A DNA stretch of 7,721 nt from GSA-30 sp036568765 (GCF_036568765.1 NZ_DATCRY010000039.1:1-7721); one strand, 5' to 3'; shown: positions 1 to 7,292, counted from the first letter of the stretch. The notes: generated by a model not told the origin, from the letters alone. A program made the numbers and translations.

Positions 1-1271
1 AGCCAGAGATCGGCGGCGTCCAGGCAAGCCGACGAGCAGCCGGCATCCGTGACCATGAATACCTTGCCACGCGGTTGCTCGATATCGGGTGTCGGTGCGG
101 GCTTCTCATCGTCCGCGGAACTGGTATGGAAAAATACCTTACCTTCGGTGCGCGCTTTTTCCATGCCGGCGACGACCGATTCGGCCCATACGAGCGCATC
201 GTGCGACCCGTTCGCACTGGCGCGCTCCTTATCGGCAAAGGCCTGCAAGGTAGCGATGTTGCCGGTAGACGCCCGCCAGTCAACCGCATCGGAACCGATT
301 TGGGCCCGATCGACGCGACGCTTGCCCCAAATCGCTTCAGCGATCCTTCGGCTCCAGTCTGAAGAGCCGCCATGGTTGCCGCGAGCATCAAGCACGATGG
401 CCGGAGCTTCGATCAGTGTCTTGCGTTCTTTCTTGAGCTCGGCGATCAGCGGTAGCAACGCCTTGCTGGCGGGGCCGTCGGGGTCGCCGTCGAAGTCGCT
501 CAATGCGATCCAGACGGTGCCATCGTTCAGCACACGCATACCGATAGGGTCTTTGGCGCGCGTCCATGCCTGGTTGCGACGCTTTGCCAGTTCGTCGTCG
601 CCGATCGGCCTCCATTCGAGCGCGATGGATCGTGTTTGACCCGCCACCTCGAACTGGCAGTGCTCGGGGCGCTTGATCCATGGGTTCTGCTGGTCCACAA
701 ACAATAGCTGGCCTGCCGAAATTCGCGTGGCATAGAGCGACCAGCGGCCTACGAATGTGCCGACATTCTCCTGTGCCAGCCGATCCGCCGGTATGTCGTC
801 GCATGCGATCAGACGTGCGCCCAATGGCAGCGGAGCGTGGTCCTCGCGCGATATCACGCGCTGGCTACCGTCACGATCGAAACCGGTCAGGAATCCGGGC
901 CAACGCAAGGGCACCACGGGCGGCTTGGCTCCTTTCGCGATCGAGAAACGCAAATGCCCGTCGTCGAAACTCGCCGCATAAGCGCTCATGGCATACCCAT
1001 AGCTGGCGTAGTCGCGCGTGGTTTGCGCACGCTTCAAAGCCAGTGCCAAGCCTTTTTCGTTGGCCTGGGCAAAGCCAGGATTCTGTGGATCGACCGGGCC
1101 GGGATGGTTGGCGGCGATATCGTCGTGCATTGCTTGCGCATCCATACGCAATATCGCGCTCCAGGAAGGTTTACCTTCCGAAGCGTTTCCCCGAGTCTCG
1201 CCGTAAAGTGTCGCGGCCATCAACGCAATGCCGGCCATGCAGGAGAATCGTTGCCACCCTTCCAGCACCAT
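1..1271 (-). CDS. S41-family peptidase-like protein, probably exported (C-terminus beyond left edge)
   Basis: The minus-strand frame is open from ATG at 1271 to the left edge, giving 423 complete codons and no stop. The start has a strong ribosome site (GGAGG at 1282-1278, 6-nt spacer). Residues 11-24 form a short hydrophobic stretch after an Arg, so a signal peptide or anchor is plausible. Features of the S41 (C-terminal processing/tricorn-like) fold follow: a helical N-terminal part with DAQAMHDDI near 44-52, FDDGHLRFS at 102-110, a possible PDZ-like segment around 118-220, the core strand IVLDARGNHGGSS at 292-304, and DAGCSSACLDAADLW at 409-423. The last looks like the nucleophile loop, with Ser413 or Ser414 the likely catalytic serine, flanked by Cys412 and Cys416. 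The downstream general-base lysine of S41 enzymes would lie outside the window, so activity cannot be judged. The substrate is unknown. Several ATA, AGG, CGA and GGA codons suggest modest expression compared with the aconitases. It follows acnA on the same strand, 83 bp after its stop, with a terminator between. Confidence 0.85.
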   Translation of the reverse strand, partial: MVLEGWQRFSCMAGIALMAATLYGETRGNASEGKPSWSAILRMDAQAMHDDIAANHPGPVDPQNPGFAQANEKGLALALKRAQTTRDYASYGYAMSAYAASFDDGHLRFSIAKGAKPPVVPLRWPGFLTGFDRDGSQRVISREDHAPLPLGARLIACDDIPADRLAQENVGTFVGRWSLYATRISAGQLLFVDQQNPWIKRPEHCQFEVAGQTRSIALEWRPIGDDELAKRRNQAWTRAKDPIGMRVLNDGTVWIALSDFDGDPDGPASKALLPLIAELKKERKTLIEAPAIVLDARGNHGGSSDWSRRIAEAIWGKRRVDRAQIGSDAVDWRASTGNIATLQAFADKERASANGSHDALVWAESVVAGMEKARTEGKVFFHTSSADDEKPAPTPDIEQPRGKVFMVTDAGCSSACLDAADLW

Positions 1272-1299
1272 CGGTTGCCTCCCCCCGTTACGGTCGTCA

Positions 1300-1305
1300 C
1301 GTATA
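1300..1305 (-). promoter_or_regulatory. Possible -10 box for the peptidase gene
   Basis: On the minus strand TATACG lies about 28 nt upstream of the peptidase ATG, just after the acnA terminator stem. No convincing -35 box is seen, because the expected place falls inside the hairpin. It would give the gene its own short leader. The alternative is read-through from acnA past a terminator with a weak T-tract. This is a weak call. Confidence 0.2.
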
Positions 1306-1310
1306 GGGAA

Positions 1311-1330
1311 ACGCCGCCCTCAGGCGGCGT
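1311..1330 (-). terminator. Hairpin terminator after acnA
   Basis: ACGCCGCC and GGCGGCGT form a perfect 8-bp GC-rich stem with a 4-nt loop, starting 24 bp past the acnA stop. On the minus strand it is followed by TTCCC, a short and imperfect T-tract, so termination may be partial. It sits between acnA and the peptidase gene, which suggests they are not one strict operon. Confidence 0.65.
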
Positions 1331-1354
1331 CTCCATCGGCGATGGGAACGAAAA

Positions 1355-4105
1355 TCAAGCCGCCTTCTTGCCTGCCAGCTGCCGCAGCACATACTGCAGG
1401 ATGCCGCCATGGCGGAAGAACTCCCGTTCCTTCGGCGTCAGCAGCAATACCTTCACGGTAAATGCCTTCTGGCTGCCGTCGGCGGCAGTGGCGGTGACCT
1501 TTGCGGTCTTCGATTCGCCGCCGTCCAGGCCAACAATGTCGAATGTTTCCTTGCCGGTCAGACCTAGCGACTGTGCATTTTCGCCATCCTGGAACTGGCA
1601 CGGCAGCACGCCCATACCGACCAGGTTGGAGCGATGGATGCGCTCGAAGCTCTCGGCGATGACGGCCTTGACCCCAAGGAGCAAGGTGCCTTTGGCCGCC
1701 CAGTCGCGCGAGGAGCCGGTGCCGTACTCCTTGCCAGCCAACACGACCAGCGGGGTCCTGTCGGCCTTGTACTTCATCGCCGCATCGTAGATCGCCATCT
1801 GCTCACCGCTGGGCACGTGCAGTGTATAGCCGCCTTCCACACCGTCGAGCATCAGGTTCTTGATGCGGATGTTGGCGAACGTGCCACGCACCATCACGTC
1901 GTCGTTGCCGCGGCGCGAACCATACGAGTTGAAATCCTTCGGTTCGACGCCGTGAGAGATCAGGAAACGCCCTGCAGGGCTATCCTTCTTGATCGATCCG
2001 GCCGGCGAAATGTGGTCGGTGGTGATCGAGTCGCCGAACAGGCCCAACACCCGCGCGCCGTGAATATCCTCGATGCTTCCCGGCTCCTTGCTCATGCCTT
2101 CGAAGTAGGGCGGATTCTTGATGTAAGTGGAATCGTTCCACTGGTACACCGAACCGTCCGGTGAGGCGATGTGGTTCCAGCGGCTATCGCCCTTGAAGAC
2201 ATCCGCATAATTCTTGGTGAACATTTCCGGATTGATCGCGCCGGCGATGATGTCGGAGATTTCCTGGTTGGACGGCCAGATGTCTTTCAGATAGACCGGC
2301 TTGCCATCGCTGCCGGTGCCGAGCGGCTGGGAGGTGAGGTCGATATCCAACGTGCCGGCCAGCGCATAGGCCACTACCAGCGGTGGCGAGGCCAGGTAGT
2401 TCATCTTCACTTCCGGATGTACGCGGCCTTCGAAGTTGCGGTTGCCGGACAATACCGAGGCGACGGCCAAGTCGCCTTCGCCGATACCCTGACTGATTTC
2501 GGGCGGCAGGGGGCCGGAGTTGCCGATACAGGTGGTACAGCCGTAGCCGACGATATAGAAACCGACCTTTTCCAGCTCCTTGAGCAGGCCGGTTTTCTGC
2601 AGGTAGTCGGTGACTACCAGGGAGCCCGGGCCGATCGAAGTCTTCACCCAAGGCTTGGCGGCCAGGCCTTTGGCCGCAGCTTTCTTGGCCAGCAGGCCCG
2701 CGCCGAGCATGACGGCCGGGTTGGAGGTATTGGTGCAGGAGGTGATCGCGGCAATGACGACCGAGCCGTCCTTGAGCTCGAAGTTCTGGCCATTGCGCGT
2801 CACCGACACGCTGCCGTCGCCAATGGCATTGGCCTCGTTGCCGATGGCCGCTGCGCCGCCTTCGCCGGCATAGCGCGAAGCATCGCCGTTGCGCGGTTTG
2901 CGGTTGGCGGTCAGCGGCCCCACGGCGTCGTGGAAGCTCTGCTTGACGCCTTCGAGCAAGACACGGTCCTGCGGGCGCTTGGGGCCGGCCAGCGACGGTT
3001 TGACGTCGGCCAGGTTCAGTTCCAGCGTCGTGGTGAAACGTGGCTCATGGGCGTTCTGGTCGTGCCAGAGACCCTGCGCCTTGGCATAGGCTTCGACCAG
3101 GGCGATCTGTTCTGCGCTGCGGCCGGACAAGCGCAGGTAGTTCAGTGCTTCCTGGTCGACCGGGAAAATACCGCAGGTCGCACCGTACTCGGGCGCCATG
3201 TTCGCGATGGTCGCGCGATCGGCAATCGGCAGATACTTGAGGCCGTCGCCGAAGAACTCGACAAACTTGCCGACCACACCGAGCTTGCGCAACATTTGCG
3301 TGACGGTGAGCACCAGATCGGTCGCGGTGACGCCTTCACTCAGCTTACCGGTCAACTTGAAACCGACCACTTGCGGAATCAGCATCGACGACGGCTGGCC
3401 GAGCATCGCGGCTTCTGCTTCGATACCGCCCACGCCCCAACCCAGCACGCCGATGCCATTGACCATGGTGGTGTGGCTATCGGTACCGAACACCGTATCC
3501 GGATAAGCCCACGACTGACCGTCGACGTCGGCGGTGAAGACCACACGTGCGAGATGTTCCAGGTTTACCTGATGCACGATGCCGGTGCGCGGCGGTACTA
3601 CTTTGAAATTGTTGAACGCCTTCTGGCCCCAGCGCAGGAACGAATAGCGTTCCTGGTTACGTTCGAATTCGATTTCGACGTTCTTTTCCAGTGCCGCTTC
3701 AGAACCGAACACGTCCACTTGTACGGAGTGATCGATGACCAGCTCGGCCGGTGCCAGCGGATTGATCTGCGTGGCATCGCCACCAAGCTTGATCACCGCG
3801 TCGCGCATGGCGGCAAGGTCCACCACGCAAGGCACGCCGGTGAAATCCTGCAATACAACACGCGCAGGCATGAAGGCAATTTCGGTATCGGGTTCGGCCT
3901 TGGCATCCCAGTTGGCGATAGCCTCGATTTCTTTCGAAGTGACATTGACGCCGTCTTCCTGGCGCAGCAGGTTCTCCAGGAGGATCTTCAGCGAATAGGG
4001 AAGAGTCTTCAGGTCGAAACGTTGACCGAGCTTGGTCAGGCTGGCGATCTGGTACGAGCTGCCGTTGACAGTGAGCGTGTCGCGGGTGGCGAATGAATCC
4101 AGCAT
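1355..4105 (-). CDS. acnA: Aconitate hydratase A (aconitase A)
   Basis: This 916-residue cytosolic [4Fe-4S] enzyme interconverts citrate and isocitrate via cis-aconitate in the TCA cycle. The whole chain matches the AcnA/IRP1 family. DSHT is at 209-212. The cluster ligands are Cys457 in SCTNT and Cys523 and Cys526 in GCTTC. NRNFEGR is at 555-561. The swivel domain occupies roughly 685-830 and carries YGTGSSR at 794-800, where Ser798 and Arg800 fit the catalytic serine and substrate arginine. All key residues are present. The chain is slightly longer than the 891-residue E. coli protein, probably in part because of a Gly/Ala/Asn-rich stretch at about 400-445 just before SCTNT. The start MLDSF is chosen because AAGGAG stands 9 nt before it. 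The frame is open 44 codons further upstream, but that part looks non-coding and overlaps the promoter. The gene is divergent from acnB. In Xanthomonas an aconitase gene (rpfA) affects virulence-factor production, so a role beyond metabolism is possible but not shown here. Confidence 0.97.
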   Translation of the reverse strand: MLDSFATRDTLTVNGSSYQIASLTKLGQRFDLKTLPYSLKILLENLLRQEDGVNVTSKEIEAIANWDAKAEPDTEIAFMPARVVLQDFTGVPCVVDLAAMRDAVIKLGGDATQINPLAPAELVIDHSVQVDVFGSEAALEKNVEIEFERNQERYSFLRWGQKAFNNFKVVPPRTGIVHQVNLEHLARVVFTADVDGQSWAYPDTVFGTDSHTTMVNGIGVLGWGVGGIEAEAAMLGQPSSMLIPQVVGFKLTGKLSEGVTATDLVLTVTQMLRKLGVVGKFVEFFGDGLKYLPIADRATIANMAPEYGATCGIFPVDQEALNYLRLSGRSAEQIALVEAYAKAQGLWHDQNAHEPRFTTTLELNLADVKPSLAGPKRPQDRVLLEGVKQSFHDAVGPLTANRKPRNGDASRYAGEGGAAAIGNEANAIGDGSVSVTRNGQNFELKDGSVVIAAITSCTNTSNPAVMLGAGLLAKKAAAKGLAAKPWVKTSIGPGSLVVTDYLQKTGLLKELEKVGFYIVGYGCTTCIGNSGPLPPEISQGIGEGDLAVASVLSGNRNFEGRVHPEVKMNYLASPPLVVAYALAGTLDIDLTSQPLGTGSDGKPVYLKDIWPSNQEISDIIAGAINPEMFTKNYADVFKGDSRWNHIASPDGSVYQWNDSTYIKNPPYFEGMSKEPGSIEDIHGARVLGLFGDSITTDHISPAGSIKKDSPAGRFLISHGVEPKDFNSYGSRRGNDDVMVRGTFANIRIKNLMLDGVEGGYTLHVPSGEQMAIYDAAMKYKADRTPLVVLAGKEYGTGSSRDWAAKGTLLLGVKAVIAESFERIHRSNLVGMGVLPCQFQDGENAQSLGLTGKETFDIVGLDGGESKTAKVTATAADGSQKAFTVKVLLLTPKEREFFRHGGILQYVLRQLAGKKAA

Positions 4106-4114
4106 GGTCGGGAA

Positions 4115-4120
4115 CTCCTT
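4115..4120 (-). promoter_or_regulatory. acnA ribosome binding site
   Basis: AAGGAG on the minus strand, 9 nt before the ATG at 4105, fixes the acnA start in preference to upstream in-frame starts. It partly overlaps a perfect 10-bp palindrome, CTTTGCAAAG (4118-4127). A protein or short RNA structure at the palindrome could mask the site, although chance is equally likely. Confidence 0.8.
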
Positions 4121-4151
4121 TGCAAAGCGGACGCTGGGGGCGTAACGGACG

Positions 4152-4157
4152 ATCCTA
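4152..4157 (-). promoter_or_regulatory. acnA: Candidate acnA -10 box
   Basis: TAGGAT on the minus strand lies 46 nt before the acnA ATG and would give a leader of about 40 nt. No good -35 hexamer is seen at 16-18 nt spacing. An inverted repeat (4169-4195) occupies that zone instead, which would fit a promoter that depends on an activator. It is one of several weak possibilities. Confidence 0.3.
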
Positions 4158-4168
4158 ATGCAGCGCGC

Positions 4169-4195
4169 GTGAGGGGAATCGTAAGGGGGCCTCAC
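4169..4195. repeat. Inverted repeat GTGAGG-N15-CCTCAC, possible operator
   Basis: Two perfect 6-bp arms (4169-4174 and 4190-4195) are separated by 15 bp, so their centres lie about two helical turns apart, as for a dimeric regulator. It covers the -35 zone of the candidate acnA promoter. The arm sequence does not match a regulator I can name. Confidence 0.35.
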
Positions 4196-4254
4196 ACCGA
4201 CACTGCCCAGTTTTGGGACAAATGCCGCGACGTGCAAGCGACGATACGCCTGGT

Positions 4255-4265
4255 TTGCATTGCAA
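4255..4265. repeat. Palindrome TTGCATTGCAA with related TGCAAG words
   Basis: This is an 11-bp palindrome around a central T near the middle of the region. The word TGCAAG that overlaps its right arm recurs at 4233-4238 and 4337-4342, and TTTGCAAA is found at the acnA ribosome site (4119-4126). Recurring AT-richer half-sites in GC-rich surroundings suggest a protein-binding cluster. No regulator can be named. Confidence 0.3.
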
Positions 4266-4298
4266 GATTTCGAACGCTGGCGGAAATGTTGTCTTGCG

Positions 4299-4328
4299 TT
4301 GCGGCGACCCTGCCACGACTGGCAAAAT
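4299..4328 (+). promoter_or_regulatory. acnB: Candidate acnB promoter
   Basis: TTGCGG (4299-4304), an 18-nt spacer and CAAAAT (4323-4328) make a weak sigma-70-like pair. It would start transcription near 4335 and give acnB a leader of about 140 nt that contains the folded element at 4393-4434. This is the best pair seen by eye but still weak. Confidence 0.3.
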
Positions 4329-4392
4329 AGGCGGCTGCAAGTTTCCGTAACTGGGCATGGGAATTGGCTTTTCCCCCTGCCGCTCCCCAGCC

Positions 4393-4434
4393 GGCCCGCC
4401 GGTTCCGGACGCGCCCCTGGCGCGCCCGGCGGCC
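4393..4434 (+). promoter_or_regulatory. GC-rich compound hairpin in the acnB leader
   Basis: GGCC-C-GCCGG (4393-4402) pairs with CCGGC-GGCC (4426-4434) as 9 bp with one bulged C. Inside it, CGCGCC (4410-4415) pairs with GGCGCG (4419-4424) around a CCT loop. No T-tract follows, so it is not an ordinary terminator. It ends 41 nt before the acnB ATG and could act on mRNA stability or translation. Enterobacterial AcnB without its cluster binds mRNAs, its own included, which makes autoregulation thinkable. Such folding also arises easily in GC-rich spacers. Confidence 0.45.
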
Positions 4435-4475
4435 CAAGGGCTATGCCACACGCAACTCTTTAGGACTTCGATCGC

Positions 4476-7067
4476 ATGCTTACCGCTTATCGCCAACATG
4501 TCGCCGAACGCGCCGCCTTGGGCATTCCCGCGCTGCCGCTCTCGGCCCAGCAGACCGCCGACCTGATTGAACTCCTGAAGAATCCGCCCGCCGGTGAGGA
4601 AGCCTTCCTGGTCGACCTGATTGCCAACCGCGTGCCTGCGGGTGTGGACGATGCGGCCAAGGTGAAGGCCTCGTACCTGGCGGCGGTGGCGTTCGGCACG
4701 GAAAAGTGCACGTTGATCAGCCGCGAGAAGGCGACCGAGCTGCTCGGCACCATGCTCGGCGGTTACAACATCCATCCGCTGATCGAACTGCTCGACGATG
4801 CGCAGGTCGGTGCGGCTGCCGCCGAAGGGCTGAAGAAGACCCTGCTGATGTTCGACGCCTTCCACGACGTCAAGGACAAGGCGGACAAGGGCAATGCCAA
4901 CGCCAAGGCCGTGATCCAGAGCTGGGCCGATGCCGAATGGTTCACCAGCCGTCCGGAAGTGCCGGCCAGCCTGACCGTGACCGTGTTCAAGGTGCCGGGC
5001 GAGACCAATACCGACGACCTGTCGCCGGCGCCGGACGCCACCACGCGTCCAGACATTCCGCTGCATGCGCTGGCGATGCTCAAGAACAAGCGCGAGGGCG
5101 CGCCTTTCCAGCCGGAAGAAGACGGCAAGCGCGGACCGATCCAGCAGATCCTCGACCTGAAGGACAAGGGCCATCTGGTTGCCTATGTCGGCGATGTGGT
5201 CGGCACCGGTTCCAGTCGCAAGTCCGCCACCAACTCGGTGCTGTGGTGGACCGGCGAGGATATCCCCTTCATCCCGAACAAGCGCTTCGGTGGCGTGTGC
5301 CTGGGCTCGAAGATCGCCCCGATCTTCTACAACACCATGGAAGACGCCGGCGCTCTGCCGATCGAACTGGATGTGTCCCAAATGGAGATGGGCGATGTCA
5401 TCGAGTTGCGACCGTACGAAGGCAAGGCGCTGAAGAACGGTCAGGCGATCGCCGAGTTCCAGGTCAAGTCCGACGTGCTGTTCGACGAAGTGCGCGCAGG
5501 CGGCCGCATTCCGTTGATCATCGGCCGTGGCTTGACCGCCAAGGCGCGCGAAGCTCTCGGCCTGCCGCCGTCCGATCTGTTCCGCTTGCCGCAGAACCCC
5601 GCCGATACCGGCAAGGGCTTCACCCTGGCGCAGAAGATGGTCGGCCGCGCATGTGGTTTGCCAGAAGGCCAGGGCGTGCGTCCGGGTACCTATTGCGAAC
5701 CGAAGATGACCTCGGTCGGTTCGCAGGACACCACCGGTCCGATGACTCGCGACGAGTTGAAGGACCTGGCCTGCCTGGGCTTCTCCGCCGATCTGGTCAT
5801 GCAGTCGTTCTGCCATACGGCGGCTTATCCGAAGCCGGTCGACGTCAAGACGCATCATGAGCTGCCGGCCTTTATCTCCACGCGCGGCGGCATCAGCCTC
5901 CGCCCTGGCGACGGCGTGATTCACTCCTGGCTCAACCGCATGCTGCTGCCCGACACCGTCGGTACCGGCGGCGATTCGCACACGCGCTTCCCGATCGGCA
6001 TCAGCTTCCCGGCGGGCTCCGGCCTGGTCGCTTTTGCCGCGGCCACCGGCGTGATGCCGCTGGATATGCCCGAGTCGGTGCTGGTGCGTTTCAAGGGCGA
6101 GTTGCAGCCGGGTGTGACGCTGCGCGATCTGGTCAATGCGATCCCGCTGTATGCCATCAAGCAGGGCCTGCTGACGGTTGCCAAGCAGGGCAAGAAGAAT
6201 ATTTTCTCCGGCCGCATTCTGGAGATCGAAGGGCTGCCGAACCTCAAGGTGGAGCAGGCGTTCGAGCTGTCCGACGCGTCGGCCGAGCGTTCGGCGGCCG
6301 GTTGCACGGTCAAGCTCAACAAGGAACCGATCATCGAGTATCTCAACAGCAACATCGTGCTGCTGAAGTACATGATCGCTCAAGGCTATCAGGATGCCCG
6401 CAGCCTGCAGCGCCGCATCAAGGCAATGGAGGCGTGGCTGGCCAATCCGCAATTGCTCGATCGCGATGCCGATGCCGAATACGCCGCGGTGATCGAGATC
6501 GATCTGGCCGACGTGCACGAGCCGATCGTTGCTTGCCCGAACGACCCGGACGACGTGAAGACGCTGTCGGAGGTTGCCGGTGCGGCGATCGACGAAGTGT
6601 TCATCGGGTCGTGCATGACCAACATCGGTCACTTCCGCGCGGCGTCGAAGCTGCTGGAGGGCAAGCGCGACATCCCGGCCAAGTTGTGGGTGGCACCGCC
6701 GACCAAGATGGACCAGCAGCAGCTGACCGAGGAAGGTCACTACGGCGTGCTCGGTGTGGCCGGTGCGCGCATGGAAATGCCCGGCTGCTCGCTCTGCATG
6801 GGTAACCAGGCGCAGGTGCGCGAAGGCGCCACCGTTTTCTCCACCTCTACCCGTAACTTCCCGAACCGTCTGGGCAAGAATACCAACGTGTACCTGGGGT
6901 CGGCGGAGCTGGCGGCGATCTGCTCGCGCCTCGGCCGCATCCCGACCAAGGACGAGTACATGACCGACATCGGCGTGATCAATGCCAATGGCGACAAGAT
7001 CTATCGCTATATGAACTTCGATCAGATCGCCGAGTTCAAGGAAGTGGCCGATACGGTTGCTGCGTAA
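4476..7067 (+). CDS. acnB: Aconitate hydratase B (aconitase B / 2-methylisocitrate dehydratase)
   Basis: This 863-residue cytosolic [4Fe-4S] enzyme catalyses the citrate-isocitrate step of the TCA cycle. The AcnB family can also hydrate 2-methyl-cis-aconitate in propionate breakdown. The domain order is typical of AcnB: an N-terminal HEAT-like domain (about 1-160), then the swivel domain with GTGSSRKS at 244-251 (Ser246, Ser247, Arg248), then the aconitase core. In the core are SQDTTGP at 416-422, GGDSHT at 498-503, cluster ligand Cys713 in GSCMTN, Cys771 and Cys774 in PGCSLCMG, and STSTRNFPNR at 789-798 with Arg793 and Arg798. Length and sequence match the 865-residue E. coli protein closely, with no gaps in motifs. 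The start MLTAYRQHVAERAALG matches the family N-terminus. A modest site (AGGA at 4462-4465) lies 10 nt before it. The gene is divergent from acnA and monocistronic by its terminator. In E. coli the HEAT domain mediates iron-dependent dimerisation and RNA binding. Confidence 0.98.
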   Translation: MLTAYRQHVAERAALGIPALPLSAQQTADLIELLKNPPAGEEAFLVDLIANRVPAGVDDAAKVKASYLAAVAFGTEKCTLISREKATELLGTMLGGYNIHPLIELLDDAQVGAAAAEGLKKTLLMFDAFHDVKDKADKGNANAKAVIQSWADAEWFTSRPEVPASLTVTVFKVPGETNTDDLSPAPDATTRPDIPLHALAMLKNKREGAPFQPEEDGKRGPIQQILDLKDKGHLVAYVGDVVGTGSSRKSATNSVLWWTGEDIPFIPNKRFGGVCLGSKIAPIFYNTMEDAGALPIELDVSQMEMGDVIELRPYEGKALKNGQAIAEFQVKSDVLFDEVRAGGRIPLIIGRGLTAKAREALGLPPSDLFRLPQNPADTGKGFTLAQKMVGRACGLPEGQGVRPGTYCEPKMTSVGSQDTTGPMTRDELKDLACLGFSADLVMQSFCHTAAYPKPVDVKTHHELPAFISTRGGISLRPGDGVIHSWLNRMLLPDTVGTGGDSHTRFPIGISFPAGSGLVAFAAATGVMPLDMPESVLVRFKGELQPGVTLRDLVNAIPLYAIKQGLLTVAKQGKKNIFSGRILEIEGLPNLKVEQAFELSDASAERSAAGCTVKLNKEPIIEYLNSNIVLLKYMIAQGYQDARSLQRRIKAMEAWLANPQLLDRDADAEYAAVIEIDLADVHEPIVACPNDPDDVKTLSEVAGAAIDEVFIGSCMTNIGHFRAASKLLEGKRDIPAKLWVAPPTKMDQQQLTEEGHYGVLGVAGARMEMPGCSLCMGNQAQVREGATVFSTSTRNFPNRLGKNTNVYLGSAELAAICSRLGRIPTKDEYMTDIGVINANGDKIYRYMNFDQIAEFKEVADTVAA

Positions 7068-7087
7068 GCGCTGTCCTGATTGTGCAG

Positions 7088-7120
7088 AACAAAAAGCCGG
7101 CGTTTAGCCGGCTTTTTGTT
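7088..7120 (+). terminator. Strong intrinsic terminator after acnB
   Basis: AACAAAAAGCCGGC (7088-7101) and GCCGGCTTTTTGTT (7107-7120) form a perfect 14-bp inverted repeat around the 5-nt loop GTTTA. GCCGGC makes the GC core and TTTTTGTT the U-tract, 20 bp after the acnB stop. The symmetric A-tract means it could also stop transcription coming from the right. It isolates acnB from the LysR gene. Confidence 0.93.
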
Positions 7121-7148
7121 TGCGTTTCATGGATATGCCGATGAGAGC

Positions 7149-7270
7149 AGGGACGAGTAGCGAGGGCGCGCTACTGAGCGACAAGGGGCAGCATAGATGC
7201 CAGGGAAGTGCGGCGATACGTTCCCGGGTTCACCGCAACGCACATTTGTACGCCCTCGCTACTCGTCCCT
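7149..7270. repeat. 122-bp element bounded by perfect 20-bp inverted repeats
   Basis: AGGGACGAGTAGCGAGGGCG (7149-7168) has its exact reverse complement at 7251-7270, and the match stops at both ends. The interior is 82 bp and can form small hairpins (GGCA 7187-7190 with TGCC 7198-7201; GGGAA 7203-7207 with TTCCC 7221-7225). The left arm has a competing local partner: AGTAGCG (7156-7162) with CGCTACT (7169-7175). There is no coding capacity. The size, the symmetry, the GTAG within the arm and the place between genes suggest a REP/BIME-like or MITE-like repeat. Xanthomonadales relatives such as Stenotrophomonas carry GTAG-type REPs, but family membership here is inference. Confidence 0.75.
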
Positions 7271-7277
7271 CGTCCCT
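7264..7277. repeat. Tandem CGTCCCT x2 at the right edge of the inverted repeat
   Basis: CGTCCCT occurs twice in direct succession (7264-7270 and 7271-7277). The first copy belongs to the right inverted-repeat arm and the second lies just outside it. This may be slippage, a duplicated target or part of a longer degenerate repeat unit. Either copy could pair with AGGGACG in the left arm. Confidence 0.6.
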
Positions 7278-7292
7278 TTGCCCGATGCCAGC

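Larger units (their letters stand above)
4204..4357. repeat. Distant 9-bp inverted pair TGCCCAGTT / AACTGGGCA
   Basis: The perfect arms lie at 4204-4212 and 4349-4357, 136 bp apart, on either side of the centre of the divergent region. They could be two sites for one regulator facing opposite promoters. With arms this short in GC-rich DNA, coincidence is quite possible. Confidence 0.25.
4106..4475. promoter_or_regulatory. Divergent acnA-acnB control region
   Basis: These 370 bp between the two divergent aconitase start codons contain no credible gene. They hold the acnA ribosome site, weak candidate promoters for each direction, several small inverted repeats, repeated TGCAAG words and a GC-rich folded element ahead of acnB. 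The individual sites are listed separately. A shared region of this size leaves room for common regulators of both genes. No recognisable Fur, CRP or IscR consensus could be identified by eye. Confidence 0.75.

Noticed and set aside
49..1306. Several plus-strand open frames across the left 1.3 kb
   Set aside because: The minus-strand frame is open for 423 codons and carries S41 motifs and a strong ribosome site. The plus-strand frames overlap one another and show no motifs.
2171..4096. A 641-codon open frame on the plus strand opposite acnA
   Set aside because: It lies inside and antisense to intact acnA, has shadow-like composition (Arg, Gly, Asp, His, Gln rich), and shows no family motif.
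4106..4237. A 44-residue N-terminal extension of acnA from an ATG at 4237
   Set aside because: It has no family similarity, crosses the candidate promoter and lacks a ribosome site, whereas the ATG at 4105 has AAGGAG at good spacing and the expected N-terminus.
4393..4434. GC-rich hairpin as an intrinsic terminator or attenuator
   Set aside because: No T-tract follows the stem, so ordinary intrinsic termination is not supported.
4155..6740. An 861-codon open frame on the minus strand opposite acnB and the divergent region
   Set aside because: The strand opposite is an unmistakable full-length acnB. The antisense product is rich in Arg, His, Gln and Leu with no recognisable domain, as expected from a GC-rich third-position shadow.
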